Below are positions 17,437 through 26,873 of a stretch of DNA of 64,000 nucleotides, in pieces. Made by a program: the position numbers and the translations under genes. Position 1 is the first letter of the stretch; the number at the start of each line of letters is the position of its first letter. The notes beneath the pieces are model-generated. The model was not told the DNA's origin and did no database searches. It saw nothing but the letters and a program-made list of their open reading frames with translations. The stretch is from Paraburkholderia lycopersici. Lineage in GTDB: Bacteria; Pseudomonadota; Gammaproteobacteria; Burkholderiales; Burkholderiaceae. Location: positions 62,001 to 126,000 of the forward strand of contig NZ_FMYQ01000016.1 in NCBI RefSeq assembly GCF_900096975.1. The letters run 5' to 3'.

Positions 17437-18282
17437 ATGCACGGTAGTTCCCTTCAAGCGGCGCCCGCAGGCGGCGACGCCCGCGCGCGCGCGGATTCCC
17501 TCGCAAAGATCGCCAGAGCCGCGCTCCCGTTCGCGCTGATGCTCGGCGCGGGCGCCCTCGCCCTCGCGCTGCCGCATCTGGCGCATGCGCAAAGCGCGGG
17601 CGGCCCGCAGGGCCTGCCTGCCTTCAACACGAGCCCGGGCCCGAACGGCGGCACGACCTACTCGCTGAGCGTGCAGACGATGCTGCTGCTCACGATGCTG
17701 TCGTTCCTGCCGGCGATGGTGCTGATGATGACGAGCTTCACGCGCATCATCATCGTGCTTTCGCTGCTGCGCCAGGCGATCGGCACGACGACCACGCCGC
17801 CCAACCAGGTGCTCGTGGGCCTGGCGCTCTTTCTCACGCTGTTCGTGATGTCGCCGGTGCTCGACAAGGCCTACAACGACGGCTACAAGCCGTTTGCGGC
17901 CGGCGCGATCTCGATGGACGACGCCGTGACGCGCGGCGTGGCGCCCTTCAAGACCTTCATGCTGCGCCAGACGCGCGAGTCGGACCTCGCGCTCTTCGCG
18001 CGCATCTCGCACGCCGCGCCCATGCAGGGGCCCGAAGACGTACCGCTCACGCTGCTCGTGCCCTCGTTCGTCACGAGCGAGCTGAAGACCGGCTTCCAGA
18101 TCGGCTTCACGATCTTCATTCCGTTTCTCATCATCGACATGGTGGTGGCGAGCGTGCTGATGTCGATGGGTATGATGATGGTCTCGCCCGCGACCATTTC
18201 GCTGCCGTTCAAGCTCATGCTGTTCGTGCTCGTGGACGGCTGGCAGCTGCTGATCGGCTCGCTCGCGCAGAGCTTCACCTGA
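17437..18282 (+). CDS. fliP: Flagellar export gate protein FliP
   Basis: 281 residues. FliP forms the core of the FliPQR export gate. A cleavable signal peptide ending AHAQ (about residue 52) is followed by the family signatures [20 protein letters not shown] and [21 protein letters not shown], plus [20 protein letters not shown] near the C-terminus. It starts directly after the fliO stop. The N-terminus before the signal core is long (about 25 residues). Confidence 0.97.
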   Translation: MHGSSLQAAPAGGDARARADSLAKIARAALPFALMLGAGALALALPHLAHAQSAGGPQGLPAFNTSPGPNGGTTYSLSVQTMLLLTMLSFLPAMVLMMTSFTRIIIVLSLLRQAIGTTTTPPNQVLVGLALFLTLFVMSPVLDKAYNDGYKPFAAGAISMDDAVTRGVAPFKTFMLRQTRESDLALFARISHAAPMQGPEDVPLTLLVPSFVTSELKTGFQIGFTIFIPFLIIDMVVASVLMSMGMMMVSPATISLPFKLMLFVLVDGWQLLIGSLAQSFT

Positions 18283-18292
18283 GGACACCGAC

Positions 18293-18562
18293 ATGACGCC
18301 CGAAATGGTCATGACGCTCGCCCACGAGGCGATGTACGTCGCGCTCCTGATGGCCGCGCCGCTGCTGCTCGTCTCGCTCGTCGTGGGTCTCGTGGTGAGC
18401 CTTTTCCAGGCCGCCACGCAGATCAACGAATCCACGCTCTCGTTCATCCCGAAGCTGATCGCCATTGCGGTGACGCTCGTGATCGCCGGGCCGTGGATGC
18501 TCACGACGATGCTCGACTACATGCACCGCATGTTCACGAGCATTCCGCAGCTCGCGGGCTAG
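18293..18562 (+). CDS. fliQ: Flagellar export gate protein FliQ
   Basis: 89 residues with two membrane helices, the standard FliQ size. Motifs include VGLVVSLFQAATQINESTL and FIPKLIAIAVTLVIAGPWML. Four to five copies of FliQ close the FliP/FliR core of the gate. Ten bases after fliP. Confidence 0.97.
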   Translation: MTPEMVMTLAHEAMYVALLMAAPLLLVSLVVGLVVSLFQAATQINESTLSFIPKLIAIAVTLVIAGPWMLTTMLDYMHRMFTSIPQLAG

Positions 18563-18598
18563 GCGCGCCGCCTCGCCGCAAGCGCCTTCAGGCACGCG

Positions 18599-19390
18599 AT
18601 GTTTACGCTCACCTACGCGCAGCTCAATGCCTGGCTCACGGCGTTCCTCTGGCCGTTCACGCGCATTCTCGCGCTCGTCGCGGTCGCGCCCGTGGTGGGC
18701 AACCGTTCGGTGCCCACGCGCGTGAAGATCGGCCTCGCCGGCTTCATCACGCTGATCGTCGCGCCCACCATCGGCGCCATGCCGCAGGTGACGGTGTTCT
18801 CTGCCGAAGGCGTGTGGATTCTCGTCAACCAGTTCCTGATCGGCGTCGCGCTCGGCTTCACGATGCAACTCGTGTTCGCGGTCGTGACCGCGGCGAGCGA
18901 CATGATGAGCCTCGGCATGGGCCTCGGCTTCGCGAGCTTCTTCGACCCGCAGACCAACGCCACCACGCCCGCGCTCTCCACGTGGCTCAACATGATGGCG
19001 ATGCTCGCGTTCCTCGCGTTCGACGGCCATCTGCAGATGATCGCCGCGCTCGTCGCCACGTTCCAGTCGGTGCCGGTCACGGCGAGCGTGCTCGGCGCGG
19101 CGGGCTGGCGTCTGCTCGCCGGCTACGGCGCGACGATCCTCTCCTCGGGCCTGCTGCTCTCGCTGCCCGTGGTCGTCGCCCTCCTCATCACCAATCTCTC
19201 GCTCGGCATTCTGAACCGCGCGGCCCCGCAGATCGGCATTTTCCAGGTCGGCTTCGCGCTCACGATGCTCGTGGGGCTTCTGCTCATCCAGCTCATGATG
19301 CCGGACCTGATTCCCTACTTCGCGCGGCTCTTCGACAGCGGCATCGAGGAGATGGGGCGCGTGGCGCAGGCGCTGCGGCCGCCGGGGTGA
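18599..19390 (+). CDS. fliR: Flagellar export gate protein FliR
   Basis: 263 residues with about six membrane helices. Family motifs are LVAVAPVVGNRSVPTRVKIGLA and the acidic GLGFASFFDPQ segment. FliR is present as one copy in the FliPQR gate and contacts FlhB. Last gene of the operon, followed by a strong bidirectional terminator. Confidence 0.97.
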   Translation: MFTLTYAQLNAWLTAFLWPFTRILALVAVAPVVGNRSVPTRVKIGLAGFITLIVAPTIGAMPQVTVFSAEGVWILVNQFLIGVALGFTMQLVFAVVTAASDMMSLGMGLGFASFFDPQTNATTPALSTWLNMMAMLAFLAFDGHLQMIAALVATFQSVPVTASVLGAAGWRLLAGYGATILSSGLLLSLPVVVALLITNLSLGILNRAAPQIGIFQVGFALTMLVGLLLIQLMMPDLIPYFARLFDSGIEEMGRVAQALRPPG

Positions 19391-19435
19391 CGCCGCCGGG
19401 GGAAGAACCCGTACCGCGGCGCAGGCAAGGCAATG

Positions 19436-19466
19436 AAAAAAAGCGGACCGAGGTCCGCTTTTTTTT
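19436..19466. terminator. Bidirectional intrinsic terminator between fliR and flgL
   Basis: A-tract, perfect stem AGCGGACC/GGTCCGCT (19442-19449, 19452-19459), then eight T. The A-tract upstream makes it work on both strands, for the convergent fliR and flgL units. Confidence 0.95.
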
Positions 19467-19490
19467 CCTGGACCGCCGAACCGCGTGCGA

Positions 19491-20729
19491 TCAGGGATTG
19501 ATGTACTGGAACAGCGAGAGGTTCTGCGTCGCGGCAAAGCTCTTCTGCGAGGCCGTGAGCGCATTCGAAAGCTGCTCGTACTGGCTGATCGCCGCCACCG
19601 TGTCGGTGCTCGTGAGGTCGTCGAGGTTCGAGGTGATCTGCAGCGAGTTCGTCGACGTGATCGTTTGCAGCGCCTTCACTTCCTGCTCGCGGCCGCCCAC
19701 CGAGGCCTGCACCGTAATCACGTTCGAGAGCGAATTGCCGATCTGCGTGAGCCCCGTATTCAACGCGTTGTTGAGATTCGCGACCGCGGCGGGGGAACCG
19801 CTCGTGGGCGTGTTCAGCGCGCTGATGATGCTGTCGATGGTGGCGAACACGTCGGTGTTCTGCGAGGCCGTGGCGGGCGTGACCGTGAACGAGTCCTGGC
19901 CCGCGGTGGGGGTGCCCGTGATCGTCACGTTCATGCCCGAGCCGAGCGGGATGGCGTCGCCTGCCGTGAAGTCGACGGGCGTCGAGGGCGAGCCCGAGCC
20001 GTCGGTCACGGTATAGCCGAGATTGCCGGTCGCCGGATTGGTGACGAAGTTGATCGTGTAGCTGTCGTTGTTGGTCGTCTGGGTCGGGTCCGTCACGGTC
20101 ACCGCGCTGATTACGCCCGTGCCCGTGTTCGAGGCGCTGCCCGAGGGCACGATGTCCGAGCCCACGGCCTGCACGCTCTGGAACACCGCGGCGCCCGTGT
20201 CGCCCACCGGGATCGTGCGCGTGCCGGCCACCTGCATCACGCGCTGGCCCGCATCGCCGTTGTAGGTCACGCCGCCGCCCGACTTGTTCGAGAACACCTG
20301 CGAGGTGCTCTGAAAGCCCGAAAAAATATAGTTGCCCGCGCCGTCCGTGGTGTTGGCGAGCGTGAGAAGCTGGTCGCGGTCGCCTTGCATCTGCTGGGCG
20401 ATGGCCTGGCGGGCGCTGTCGGTGAGCGAGCCGTTCTGGGCTTCGATGATGAGCGAATTGATGCTCTGCATCGTGGTCGTCACGCTCGTGAGCGTCGTGT
20501 CCTCGAGCTGCAGCGCGGTGAGCGCCGTGGTCTGGTTCGACGCGTACTGCGAGAGCGTCGCGCTGGTGGCGGAAAGCGTCACGGCCTGCGCGGCGCCTAG
20601 CGGGTTGTCGGCCGGGTTCGAGATCGCCACGCCGGTCGAGATCTGCTGCTGGACTTGCAGGATCTGGGCCTGCTGGTTCTCCATCGTCGCCACGCTGGAG
20701 GAATAAATCTGGGAAGTCGCGATACGCAT
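19491..20729 (-). CDS. flgL: Flagellar hook-filament junction protein FlgL (HAP3)
   Basis: 412 residues, about 95 longer than Salmonella FlgL (317). The N-terminal flagellin-like helix MRIATSQIYSSSVATMENQQ and the C-terminal helix are conserved. The extra length is in the central domain and includes a module containing VTITGTPTAGQDSFTVTP (near residue 281) that resembles two segments of FlgK. Encoded immediately downstream of flgK, probably expressed from the sigma-28 promoter in front of flgK, and ending at the shared terminator with fliR. Confidence 0.95.
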   Translation of the reverse strand: MRIATSQIYSSSVATMENQQAQILQVQQQISTGVAISNPADNPLGAAQAVTLSATSATLSQYASNQTTALTALQLEDTTLTSVTTTMQSINSLIIEAQNGSLTDSARQAIAQQMQGDRDQLLTLANTTDGAGNYIFSGFQSTSQVFSNKSGGGVTYNGDAGQRVMQVAGTRTIPVGDTGAAVFQSVQAVGSDIVPSGSASNTGTGVISAVTVTDPTQTTNNDSYTINFVTNPATGNLGYTVTDGSGSPSTPVDFTAGDAIPLGSGMNVTITGTPTAGQDSFTVTPATASQNTDVFATIDSIISALNTPTSGSPAAVANLNNALNTGLTQIGNSLSNVITVQASVGGREQEVKALQTITSTNSLQITSNLDDLTSTDTVAAISQYEQLSNALTASQKSFAATQNLSLFQYINP

Positions 20730-20740
20730 GTGTCAGCGCC

Positions 20741-22777
20741 TCACTGGAAAATGCCGAGCAGGGTCTGGAACAGCGACGCGGCCGTCTGGATCACCTTGCT
20801 GTTGGCCTGATAGAGCTGCTGGTACTGCAGCAGGTTAGCCGCTTCTTCGTCGAGGTTCACGCCCTGCACGGACTGCTGCTGCGAGGTGAGCTGCGTCACG
20901 AGCGATTGCTGCGAGGTGTTCGAAGCCTTGAGCTGGCTCGCCGTGTTGCCGATCGAATTGACGTAGTTCGCATAGGCCGAAGTGAGCGTGACCGAGCCCG
21001 TGTACGCCGTGCTCGACGTGAGGTTCGCGAGCGCGAGCGCGTTGCGCCCGTCCTGCGTGCCGCTCGTGTTCGCCGCAACGGCGAAGCTATCGCCGTTCGA
21101 AGGCGTGCCCGTCACCGTGAAGCTCAGGCTGGTCGCGACGCCGTTCGCGCCGGTGGAGTCGGTGAGATTCGTGATCGTGTACGTCGCGCCCGTGGTCGGG
21201 TCGTAGTCGAGACCGGTCACCGGGGGCGTCGCGGTGCTGTCGATCGTCACGCTCGTGCTCGACGTCGATCCCGGCGTCGTGATCGTCACGGTCGTGCCGT
21301 CGGGCAGGCCGGTCAAGGTGCCCGTCGTCGAATCGTAGGTCAGCGTGACGGGCAGGTTGGCGTTCGAACTGACCGAATAGCCCGTGCCGACCGTGCCCTG
21401 CGTCACCGTGGCCGTGCCGGCGTTCGTCGTGGACGCCGAAACGACCACCGGCGTGGCCGCCGCGATGGCGGCGGGGTCGCTGGTGGCGACCGCGAAGCTC
21501 GCGAGCGCGCCGGCCGTGGGCTGGATCGTGAACGAGTCGCCCGCGCTCACCGTGCCCGAAGGCGTGATCGAGAAGCCGCCGATCGTGATCGGCGCGGTGC
21601 CGTTCGGCTGGCTGTCGACCACCTTGTTCGTCGTCGTGTCGGTGAGGTTCCAGTTGCTGCCGTCGTAGCTGAGCGAGTAGTTGTCGGTGAGCGGCTGCGT
21701 GTCGTTCGCGAGCGTCGCGCTCACCGTGGTCGTCGGGTCGGGGTTGCCGGAACTGGCCGCGACGGCCGGATTGCCGACCGTGAACAGCGCGCCACCGGGG
21801 CCGCCCGAGAGCGTGAGGCCGAGCGCGTTCTGGCTGTTCACCTGCGCGGCGAAGCTCGTCACGATCGCGCCCAGTTGCGATTCGGCGGGATCGAGCGTGT
21901 TCTGCACGAACGAGACGAGACCGCCCACGGTGCCGCCTTGCAGCGCCGCCTGGGACAGCACCTGCGGCGCGCCGAGCGACGCGGCGCTCGCGCCGTTCAG
22001 GCCTACCCACGTGACCGCCAGCTCGGACGCGTTCGAGCTCGACGGCTGGGTGCCGAGGTTGTAGCTCTGGTTGCTCACCACGAGCGGCTGGCCGTTGCCG
22101 AGGAAGACGCTGTAGCCGCTGCTGCCCTGCACGACCTGCACGCCGACGAGCTGCGAGAGATTCGCGACCGCCTGGTCGCGCTGGTCGAGCAACTGGTTGG
22201 GCTGCTGGCCGCTCGCGCTCGCCGACTGGATCTGCGCGTTGAGGTTCGCGATCTGCTGCGTGTAGCTGTTGATCTGCGTGACGGCGCTCGTGAGCTGCGT
22301 GTTCACGCTCTGGCGCATCGAGTCGTACTGCTGGCCCGCGGCGTTGATCTGGCTGGCGAGCGTTTGCGCGTCGGACAGCACGGTCTGGCGCGCGGCGGTG
22401 TCCGAAGGCGAATTCGAGACGTTCTGCAGGCTCGAGAAGAAGTTCGTGATGGCGGTGGCGATGCCCGAGGTCGGGCTCCCCACGAGGTTCGAGAGCTGCG
22501 TGGCGAGGTTGTACGAGGCCGTGTACGCGCTGCTCGTGGACTGCGCGTTGTTGAGCGCCGTCGTGAGGTACTGGCTGTAGGCGCGCTGCACGGTCGCCGT
22601 GGTCACGCCGCCGCCGATGTAGCCACTGCTCGTGTACTGGCCCGCCGACTCCTGGGACACCGGTGTTTCGACGGTATAGCCCGCGGTCGTCGAGTTGCTG
22701 ATGTTCTCGCCGGTGGTCGAGATGCCAATCTGGGCCGCCTGCAGGCCGCTCAGACCGATCGAGAAGATGTTGGACAT
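20741..22777 (-). CDS. flgK: Flagellar hook-associated protein FlgK (HAP1)
   Basis: 678 residues, longer than Salmonella FlgK (553). Conserved N-terminus MSNIFSIGLSGLQAAQIGIS and C-terminal helix ending in QLYQANSKVIQTAASLFQTL. The central domain (roughly residues 330-590) is enlarged and contains two copies of a GDSFxV-type beta module (near residues 414 and 564). FlgK joins hook to filament with FlgL. Start ATG at 22777 after GAGGA; the frame is open a little further upstream but not conserved. Confidence 0.96.
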   Translation of the reverse strand: MSNIFSIGLSGLQAAQIGISTTGENISNSTTAGYTVETPVSQESAGQYTSSGYIGGGVTTATVQRAYSQYLTTALNNAQSTSSAYTASYNLATQLSNLVGSPTSGIATAITNFFSSLQNVSNSPSDTAARQTVLSDAQTLASQINAAGQQYDSMRQSVNTQLTSAVTQINSYTQQIANLNAQIQSASASGQQPNQLLDQRDQAVANLSQLVGVQVVQGSSGYSVFLGNGQPLVVSNQSYNLGTQPSSSNASELAVTWVGLNGASAASLGAPQVLSQAALQGGTVGGLVSFVQNTLDPAESQLGAIVTSFAAQVNSQNALGLTLSGGPGGALFTVGNPAVAASSGNPDPTTTVSATLANDTQPLTDNYSLSYDGSNWNLTDTTTNKVVDSQPNGTAPITIGGFSITPSGTVSAGDSFTIQPTAGALASFAVATSDPAAIAAATPVVVSASTTNAGTATVTQGTVGTGYSVSSNANLPVTLTYDSTTGTLTGLPDGTTVTITTPGSTSSTSVTIDSTATPPVTGLDYDPTTGATYTITNLTDSTGANGVATSLSFTVTGTPSNGDSFAVAANTSGTQDGRNALALANLTSSTAYTGSVTLTSAYANYVNSIGNTASQLKASNTSQQSLVTQLTSQQQSVQGVNLDEEAANLLQYQQLYQANSKVIQTAASLFQTLLGIFQ

Positions 22778-22832
22778 GCGTGATCCTCGAAAACGGCCTG
22801 CCCCTGGCAAACCGCGTGGGTGAACTCACGGT

Positions 22833-22859
22833 ATAACGGCAGCGCGCCACGAAAATTGA
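22833..22859 (-). promoter_or_regulatory. Sigma-28 (FliA) promoter of flgKL
   Basis: Minus strand: TCAATTTT (22859-22852), 11 bases, GCCGTTAT (22840-22833). The -10 is identical to that of flgM. Predicted start lies about 50 bases before flgK. Confidence 0.75.
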
Positions 22860-22939
22860 GCACGCGGCGAGGCGAAAACGTTGGCGCAAACGCGCCCGCG
22901 CTCATGCCCCGAGCAGGTGCGGCGACCCGGGGTTGCGCC

Positions 22940-23701
22940 TCAGGCGCGCGAGAGCGCGCGGCGCTTCATTTCGAGCTGCGTGATGTAGCGCTGCAGCGTG
23001 TTTTCCGCGGCGCCGGGCAGCGTCTCGAAGCGAAAGCCCAGGTGATAGCGGCGGTCGCCGTTGGGCAGGTCGATGAAGCGCAGCACGACGAGCGCGAGAT
23101 CCACGCGCAGCTTGCCGTGCGCGCGCAGGTCGAGTTCGACGTCCGCAAGGCGCAGGCCCATGTCTAGCGCCGCGACGCGCTCGTCGGTCGTGCGCAGCCC
23201 GAGACCGCCGAGCGAGAGGTCGTGCACCTCGTAGGCGAAGCGGTCGCCGCCGGCCGGCAGGTCGCCGCGGCAAATGCAAGGCTCGAGCACGGGCGTATCG
23301 ACGCGGAAATACTCGCGCCGCTGCACGTAAAACAGCACTTCGGGGAAATTGGCTTCGAATGCGGGATGCCCTTCGAACTCGGTGCGCCGCGGCGTGGTGG
23401 TGACGAACTCCACGCGCACGCCGTCGGGCGACGCGTGGAACTGGCACTCGGACGCGGCGAGCACGCCCGCGTTCTGTTCGGGCAGCGCGCCCCAGTCGAA
23501 CACGAAGGTGCGCTCGCGCCCGTTGACGGCGAGAATGCGCGTGACGAGTTGTCCCCCGCGATACTGCAGGGTCAGGAAGTCGCCGCGATTGACGAGGTTG
23601 CGTAGCTGGACGCCGATCTCAAGCGGATTGCGGCGCCCAAAATCGTGGACGCCATCCGCGCCCTCGCCTGCTTCCTGTGGATTCGACTGAACGGTATTCA
23701 T
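22940..23701 (-). CDS. ycgR: YcgR-type flagellar brake protein, PilZ domain
   Basis: 253 residues. YcgR binds cyclic-di-GMP through its PilZ domain and slows the motor by contacting FliG/MotA. The N-terminal YcgR domain covers about residues 20-115. The PilZ cyclic-di-GMP motif is complete: RREYFR (around residue 127) and DLSLGGLGL (around residue 160). Start taken at ATG 23701, because the upstream ATG at 23794 lies only about a dozen bases from the -10 box of its sigma-28 promoter. The gene sits between flgJ and flgK but has its own late promoter. Confidence 0.9.
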   Translation of the reverse strand: MNTVQSNPQEAGEGADGVHDFGRRNPLEIGVQLRNLVNRGDFLTLQYRGGQLVTRILAVNGRERTFVFDWGALPEQNAGVLAASECQFHASPDGVRVEFVTTTPRRTEFEGHPAFEANFPEVLFYVQRREYFRVDTPVLEPCICRGDLPAGGDRFAYEVHDLSLGGLGLRTTDERVAALDMGLRLADVELDLRAHGKLRVDLALVVLRFIDLPNGDRRYHLGFRFETLPGAAENTLQRYITQLEMKRRALSRA

Positions 23702-23805
23702 CGGCCTGCCGGAAATTCGTGAACGTGCTGGCGCGCCGCGGACCTTTCCGCGCACGCCGTTCGGGCGTGCCTGCCGCCCGGATTGCTTTTCCATCTCGCC
23801 TGCAT

Positions 23806-23832
23806 TAGCGGCAGGCCGTTCAAAAAATTTAG
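23806..23832 (-). promoter_or_regulatory. Sigma-28 (FliA) promoter of ycgR
   Basis: Minus strand: TAAATTTT (23832-23825), 11 bases, GCCGCTAA (23813-23806). Seven of eight matches to each half of TAAAGTTT-N11-GCCGATAA, with ideal spacing. It places ycgR in the late, FliA-dependent class. Confidence 0.85.
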
Positions 23833-23931
23833 GGATTAGGCGTAAAAAAAAAGTGCCCTTTTCCTACATGAAAGACGTCCGCGAGGCATCTTCCGGCAAC
23901 TGCGCCGAGGCAACGTTTGCAACGGCGCTTC

Positions 23932-24921
23932 TTACGCCATCCGCTGCATGATCGTCAGCAGTTTTTTTGCGTAGTGCGGGTCGGTAGCGTAGCCCGCGCG
24001 CTGCATGCCGTGCGCAAAGCCCTCGGCGCTCTTCGAGCCGTTGATTACCGACGCATAGCGCGGATTGTTCTTGAGCAGCGTGGCGTAGTCGGTCATCGCG
24101 TCCTCGTACGAGTCGTAGGCGCGGAACTTCTCCACCACGCGATGCGGCTGGCCGTCCACGTACTCGGTCGTGACCGTCGAGACCGTTTTGCCGGTCCAGT
24201 CCTTCGACGCCTTGATGCCGAATACGTTATGGCTCGTCGAGCCGTCCGCGTTCTTGATCTCGCGCTTGCCCCAGCCCGACTCGAGCGCGGCCTGGCCGAG
24301 AATGAAGCGGGCCGGAATGCCCGTGCTCGAGCTCGCCTGCTGCGCGGCGTTGGCGAGCTTGTCGACGAAGGCGTCCACGGAGGCGTCGCCGTTGCCCTTG
24401 ACGGGCGGCGTGAGCGCGCTGTTGCCGCTGTAGCCCGCGCCGCTGCCGAGCGCGCCGTTGGCCGCCGCGTTGCCGTAGGCGCGGCCGAGCGCGTTGAGCA
24501 TCGCGAGATTGCCTTCGTTGGCGTCCGAGCCCGAAAGGCCGGCGATCGCGCCCGCCACGCCGTTTCCGCCGCCCGCGCCGTCGGCGCCCGCCGCGCCGCC
24601 CATGCTGCGCATGAGCTGCTTGATCATCGCGTTCGCCACGCCGATGCCCTTGTTCGACATCTGCTGCGAGAGCTGCTGGTCGAGCATCGAGGTGAACTGC
24701 TTGCTGTCGTTGGAATCGAGCGGGCTGTCGTCGGGCGTCGCGTCGCGCATGCTCTTGAGCATCATCTGCGTGAACACCGCGTCGAACTGCCTGGCGGCCA
24801 TCTTCACGCCCTGCTGGGGCGAGGCGTTCGCGGCGGCGCGCATCGAGTCGAAACCCTGCACGTCGAGCGCGAAGCGATTGGTCAGGTCGAGGCTGCCGCC
24901 GATGTTCTTCGTGTTATCCAA
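23932..24921 (-). CDS. flgJ: Flagellar rod assembly protein / peptidoglycan hydrolase FlgJ
   Basis: 329 residues in the two-domain form. The N-terminal rod-cap domain (AARQFDAVFTQMMLKSMRDA, around residue 45) is joined by a Gly/Ala linker to a C-terminal glucosaminidase domain (GIPARFILGQAALESGWG with the catalytic Glu; NVFGIKA). It is exported to the periplasm, where it cuts a hole in the wall for the rod. The start is TTG at 24921, preceded by AAGGGGTGG; no ATG is available near the conserved start. Follows flgI by ten bases. Confidence 0.93.
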   Translation of the reverse strand: MDNTKNIGGSLDLTNRFALDVQGFDSMRAAANASPQQGVKMAARQFDAVFTQMMLKSMRDATPDDSPLDSNDSKQFTSMLDQQLSQQMSNKGIGVANAMIKQLMRSMGGAAGADGAGGGNGVAGAIAGLSGSDANEGNLAMLNALGRAYGNAAANGALGSGAGYSGNSALTPPVKGNGDASVDAFVDKLANAAQQASSSTGIPARFILGQAALESGWGKREIKNADGSTSHNVFGIKASKDWTGKTVSTVTTEYVDGQPHRVVEKFRAYDSYEDAMTDYATLLKNNPRYASVINGSKSAEGFAHGMQRAGYATDPHYAKKLLTIMQRMA

Positions 24922-24931
24922 GTTCCACCCC

Positions 24932-26131
24932 TTAGATGATCTCGAGGTCGGCGCGCAGTGCGCCCGCCGCCTTCATCGCCTGCAGGATCGACATGAGGTC
25001 CGCCGGCGTCGCGCCGAGCGCGTTGAGCGCCTTCACGACCTCGGCGAGATTGGCGCCCGCCGTCACGAGCTTGAGCGATCCGTTGTCCTGCTTCAACTGG
25101 ATCTGCGACTGGCGTGCCGCCACCGTTTGCCCGTTCGAGAACGCGCCGGGCTGGCTCACGGCCGTCTGCGTGTTCACGACGACCGAGAGATTGCCGTGCG
25201 CGACCGCGCAGCTCTCCAGCGTCACCATCTGGTTCATCACGATCGAGCCGGTGCGCGCGTTGAGGATCACCTTCGCGGCCGGCTGGGCCGGGTTCACGTT
25301 GAGATCCTGGATCTGCGCGATGAAGCCCACCTGCGCCGACGGATCGGCCGGGCCGCGCACCTGGATCGTGCGGCCGTCGAGCGGTACGGCCGTGCCCGCG
25401 CCGAACATGTTGTTGACCGCCGCGACGATGCGCTGCGTCGTGTCGTAGTCCATGTCGTTGACGGTCATCGTGAGGAGGCCGCCTTGCTGCGAAACCGGCG
25501 AGACCACCGCGCGCTCGACGATCGCGCCGCCCGCGATGCGGCCTGCGGCGAGCTGGTTCACCTGCACCCTGCTGCCGTTGGCGGAGGCGCCCGCGCCGCC
25601 CACGGCCACGTTGCCCTGGGCGAGCGCGTAGACCTGGCCGTCGGCGCCCTTGAGCGGCGTGAGCAGCAACGTGCCGCCACGAATGCTCTTCGCGTTGGCG
25701 AGCGAGGAAACCGTCACGTCGATCTGCTCGCCGGGCCGCGCGAACGGCGGCAGCACGGCCGTCACCATCACCGCGGCGACGTTCTTCAACTGCATGTTGT
25801 TGAGCGTCGACGAGGAGCCCGAGGCCGTCGACGTGTTGTTGATCGAGATGCCGAGGTTCGCGAGCATGTTCGCGAGCGTCTGCGTCGTGAACGGCGCCTG
25901 GGTGGTCTGGTCGCCGGTGCCGTCGAGGCCCACCACGAGGCCATAGCCGATGAGCGGGTTGTCGCGCACGCCCTGGAACGCCGCGAGATCCTTCACGCGC
26001 TCGGCGCGCGCCGGCGTCGCGTAGGCGGCGAGCGCACCGCAGGCGAGGACGAACCCGAAGGCCACGCCGAGCGTGGCGAGCACGTCCTTCATGCGCGAAC
26101 GGCGCGTGCGATGGAAGCGGATCTTCACCAT
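24932..26131 (-). CDS. flgI: Flagellar P-ring protein FlgI
   Basis: 399 residues. FlgI forms the periplasmic ring in the peptidoglycan layer. A Sec signal peptide ends ATPARA; the mature protein begins [21 protein letters not shown], the family hallmark (given in part). The ATG at 26131 overlaps the flgH stop. An internal ATG at 26092 would give a shorter signal n-region and cannot be excluded because neither has a good ribosome site. Confidence 0.95.
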   Translation of the reverse strand: MVKIRFHRTRRSRMKDVLATLGVAFGFVLACGALAAYATPARAERVKDLAAFQGVRDNPLIGYGLVVGLDGTGDQTTQAPFTTQTLANMLANLGISINNTSTASGSSSTLNNMQLKNVAAVMVTAVLPPFARPGEQIDVTVSSLANAKSIRGGTLLLTPLKGADGQVYALAQGNVAVGGAGASANGSRVQVNQLAAGRIAGGAIVERAVVSPVSQQGGLLTMTVNDMDYDTTQRIVAAVNNMFGAGTAVPLDGRTIQVRGPADPSAQVGFIAQIQDLNVNPAQPAAKVILNARTGSIVMNQMVTLESCAVAHGNLSVVVNTQTAVSQPGAFSNGQTVAARQSQIQLKQDNGSLKLVTAGANLAEVVKALNALGATPADLMSILQAMKAAGALRADLEII

Positions 26132-26838
26132 GGCGCGATGTTCAGGAAGAAGCGTTGCAGCCAGCCCATCGTCTCGGCTTCGTCGATCACGCCCTTGGCG
26201 GAGTATTCGATCTTCGCGTCGGCGACGTCGGTCGAGAGCACGGAGTTGTCTCCGGCGACGGTATTCGGATTGACGACGCCGGAAAAGCGCACGTATTCAT
26301 TGCCCTGGTTGATGAGCATCTGCTTCTCGCCGGACACGACGAGATTGCCGTTGGGCAGCACGTTCGTCACCGTCACGGTGATGACGCCCGTGAACGTGTT
26401 CGAAGCGTTCGCGCCGCCCGTGGCGTCGAACTGGTTCGCGCCCTGCGAATTCAGGTTCGCGCGGTTGAACAAGCCCGGCAGGAAGTTCGCGGTCCCCGAG
26501 AAGCTGGTGGCGCTGCCGCGCTTGGTGTTCGCGCCCGAGGACTTGGTCGCGTTGATGTTTTCCGAGATGACGATCGTGAGAATGTCGCCGATGTTGCGCG
26601 GACGCTGGTCCTCGAAAAGCGGCCGCCCCGCGTAGCCGGGGTTGAAGATCGCGCCCGGCGAGCTGTTGACGGGCGGCGCGGGCGGCACCGCCGTCATGGG
26701 CTGCTGCGTGATCGGCTCCTTCTTCGGGATGTAGGCGCAGCCCGCCAGCAACGCGAGCGCCACGCCCGCCACGAGCGCGCGGCCGTCGGCCGTGCGCGCT
26801 GCGCGGATGCGAGGAAGGTTTCGAACGGACTGCGACAT
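26125..26838 (-). CDS. flgH: Flagellar L-ring lipoprotein FlgH
   Basis: 237 residues. FlgH forms the outer-membrane ring around the rod. It has a lipoprotein signal with lipobox LLAGC (Cys around residue 34). The typical motifs [39 protein letters not shown] and the aromatic C-terminus are present. ATG at 26838 is preferred to a GTG four codons upstream. Overlaps flgI. Confidence 0.95.
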   Translation of the reverse strand: MSQSVRNLPRIRAARTADGRALVAGVALALLAGCAYIPKKEPITQQPMTAVPPAPPVNSSPGAIFNPGYAGRPLFEDQRPRNIGDILTIVISENINATKSSGANTKRGSATSFSGTANFLPGLFNRANLNSQGANQFDATGGANASNTFTGVITVTVTNVLPNGNLVVSGEKQMLINQGNEYVRFSGVVNPNTVAGDNSVLSTDVADAKIEYSAKGVIDEAETMGWLQRFFLNIAPW

Positions 26839-26873
26839 GCGGATCACCAACTCGTTTAACTAAGGACCGGTCC

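Noticed and set aside
23902-23928. GCGCCG/CGGCGC hairpin downstream of flgJ as a terminator
   Set aside because: No T-tract on the minus strand after the stem; weak pairing in the loop.
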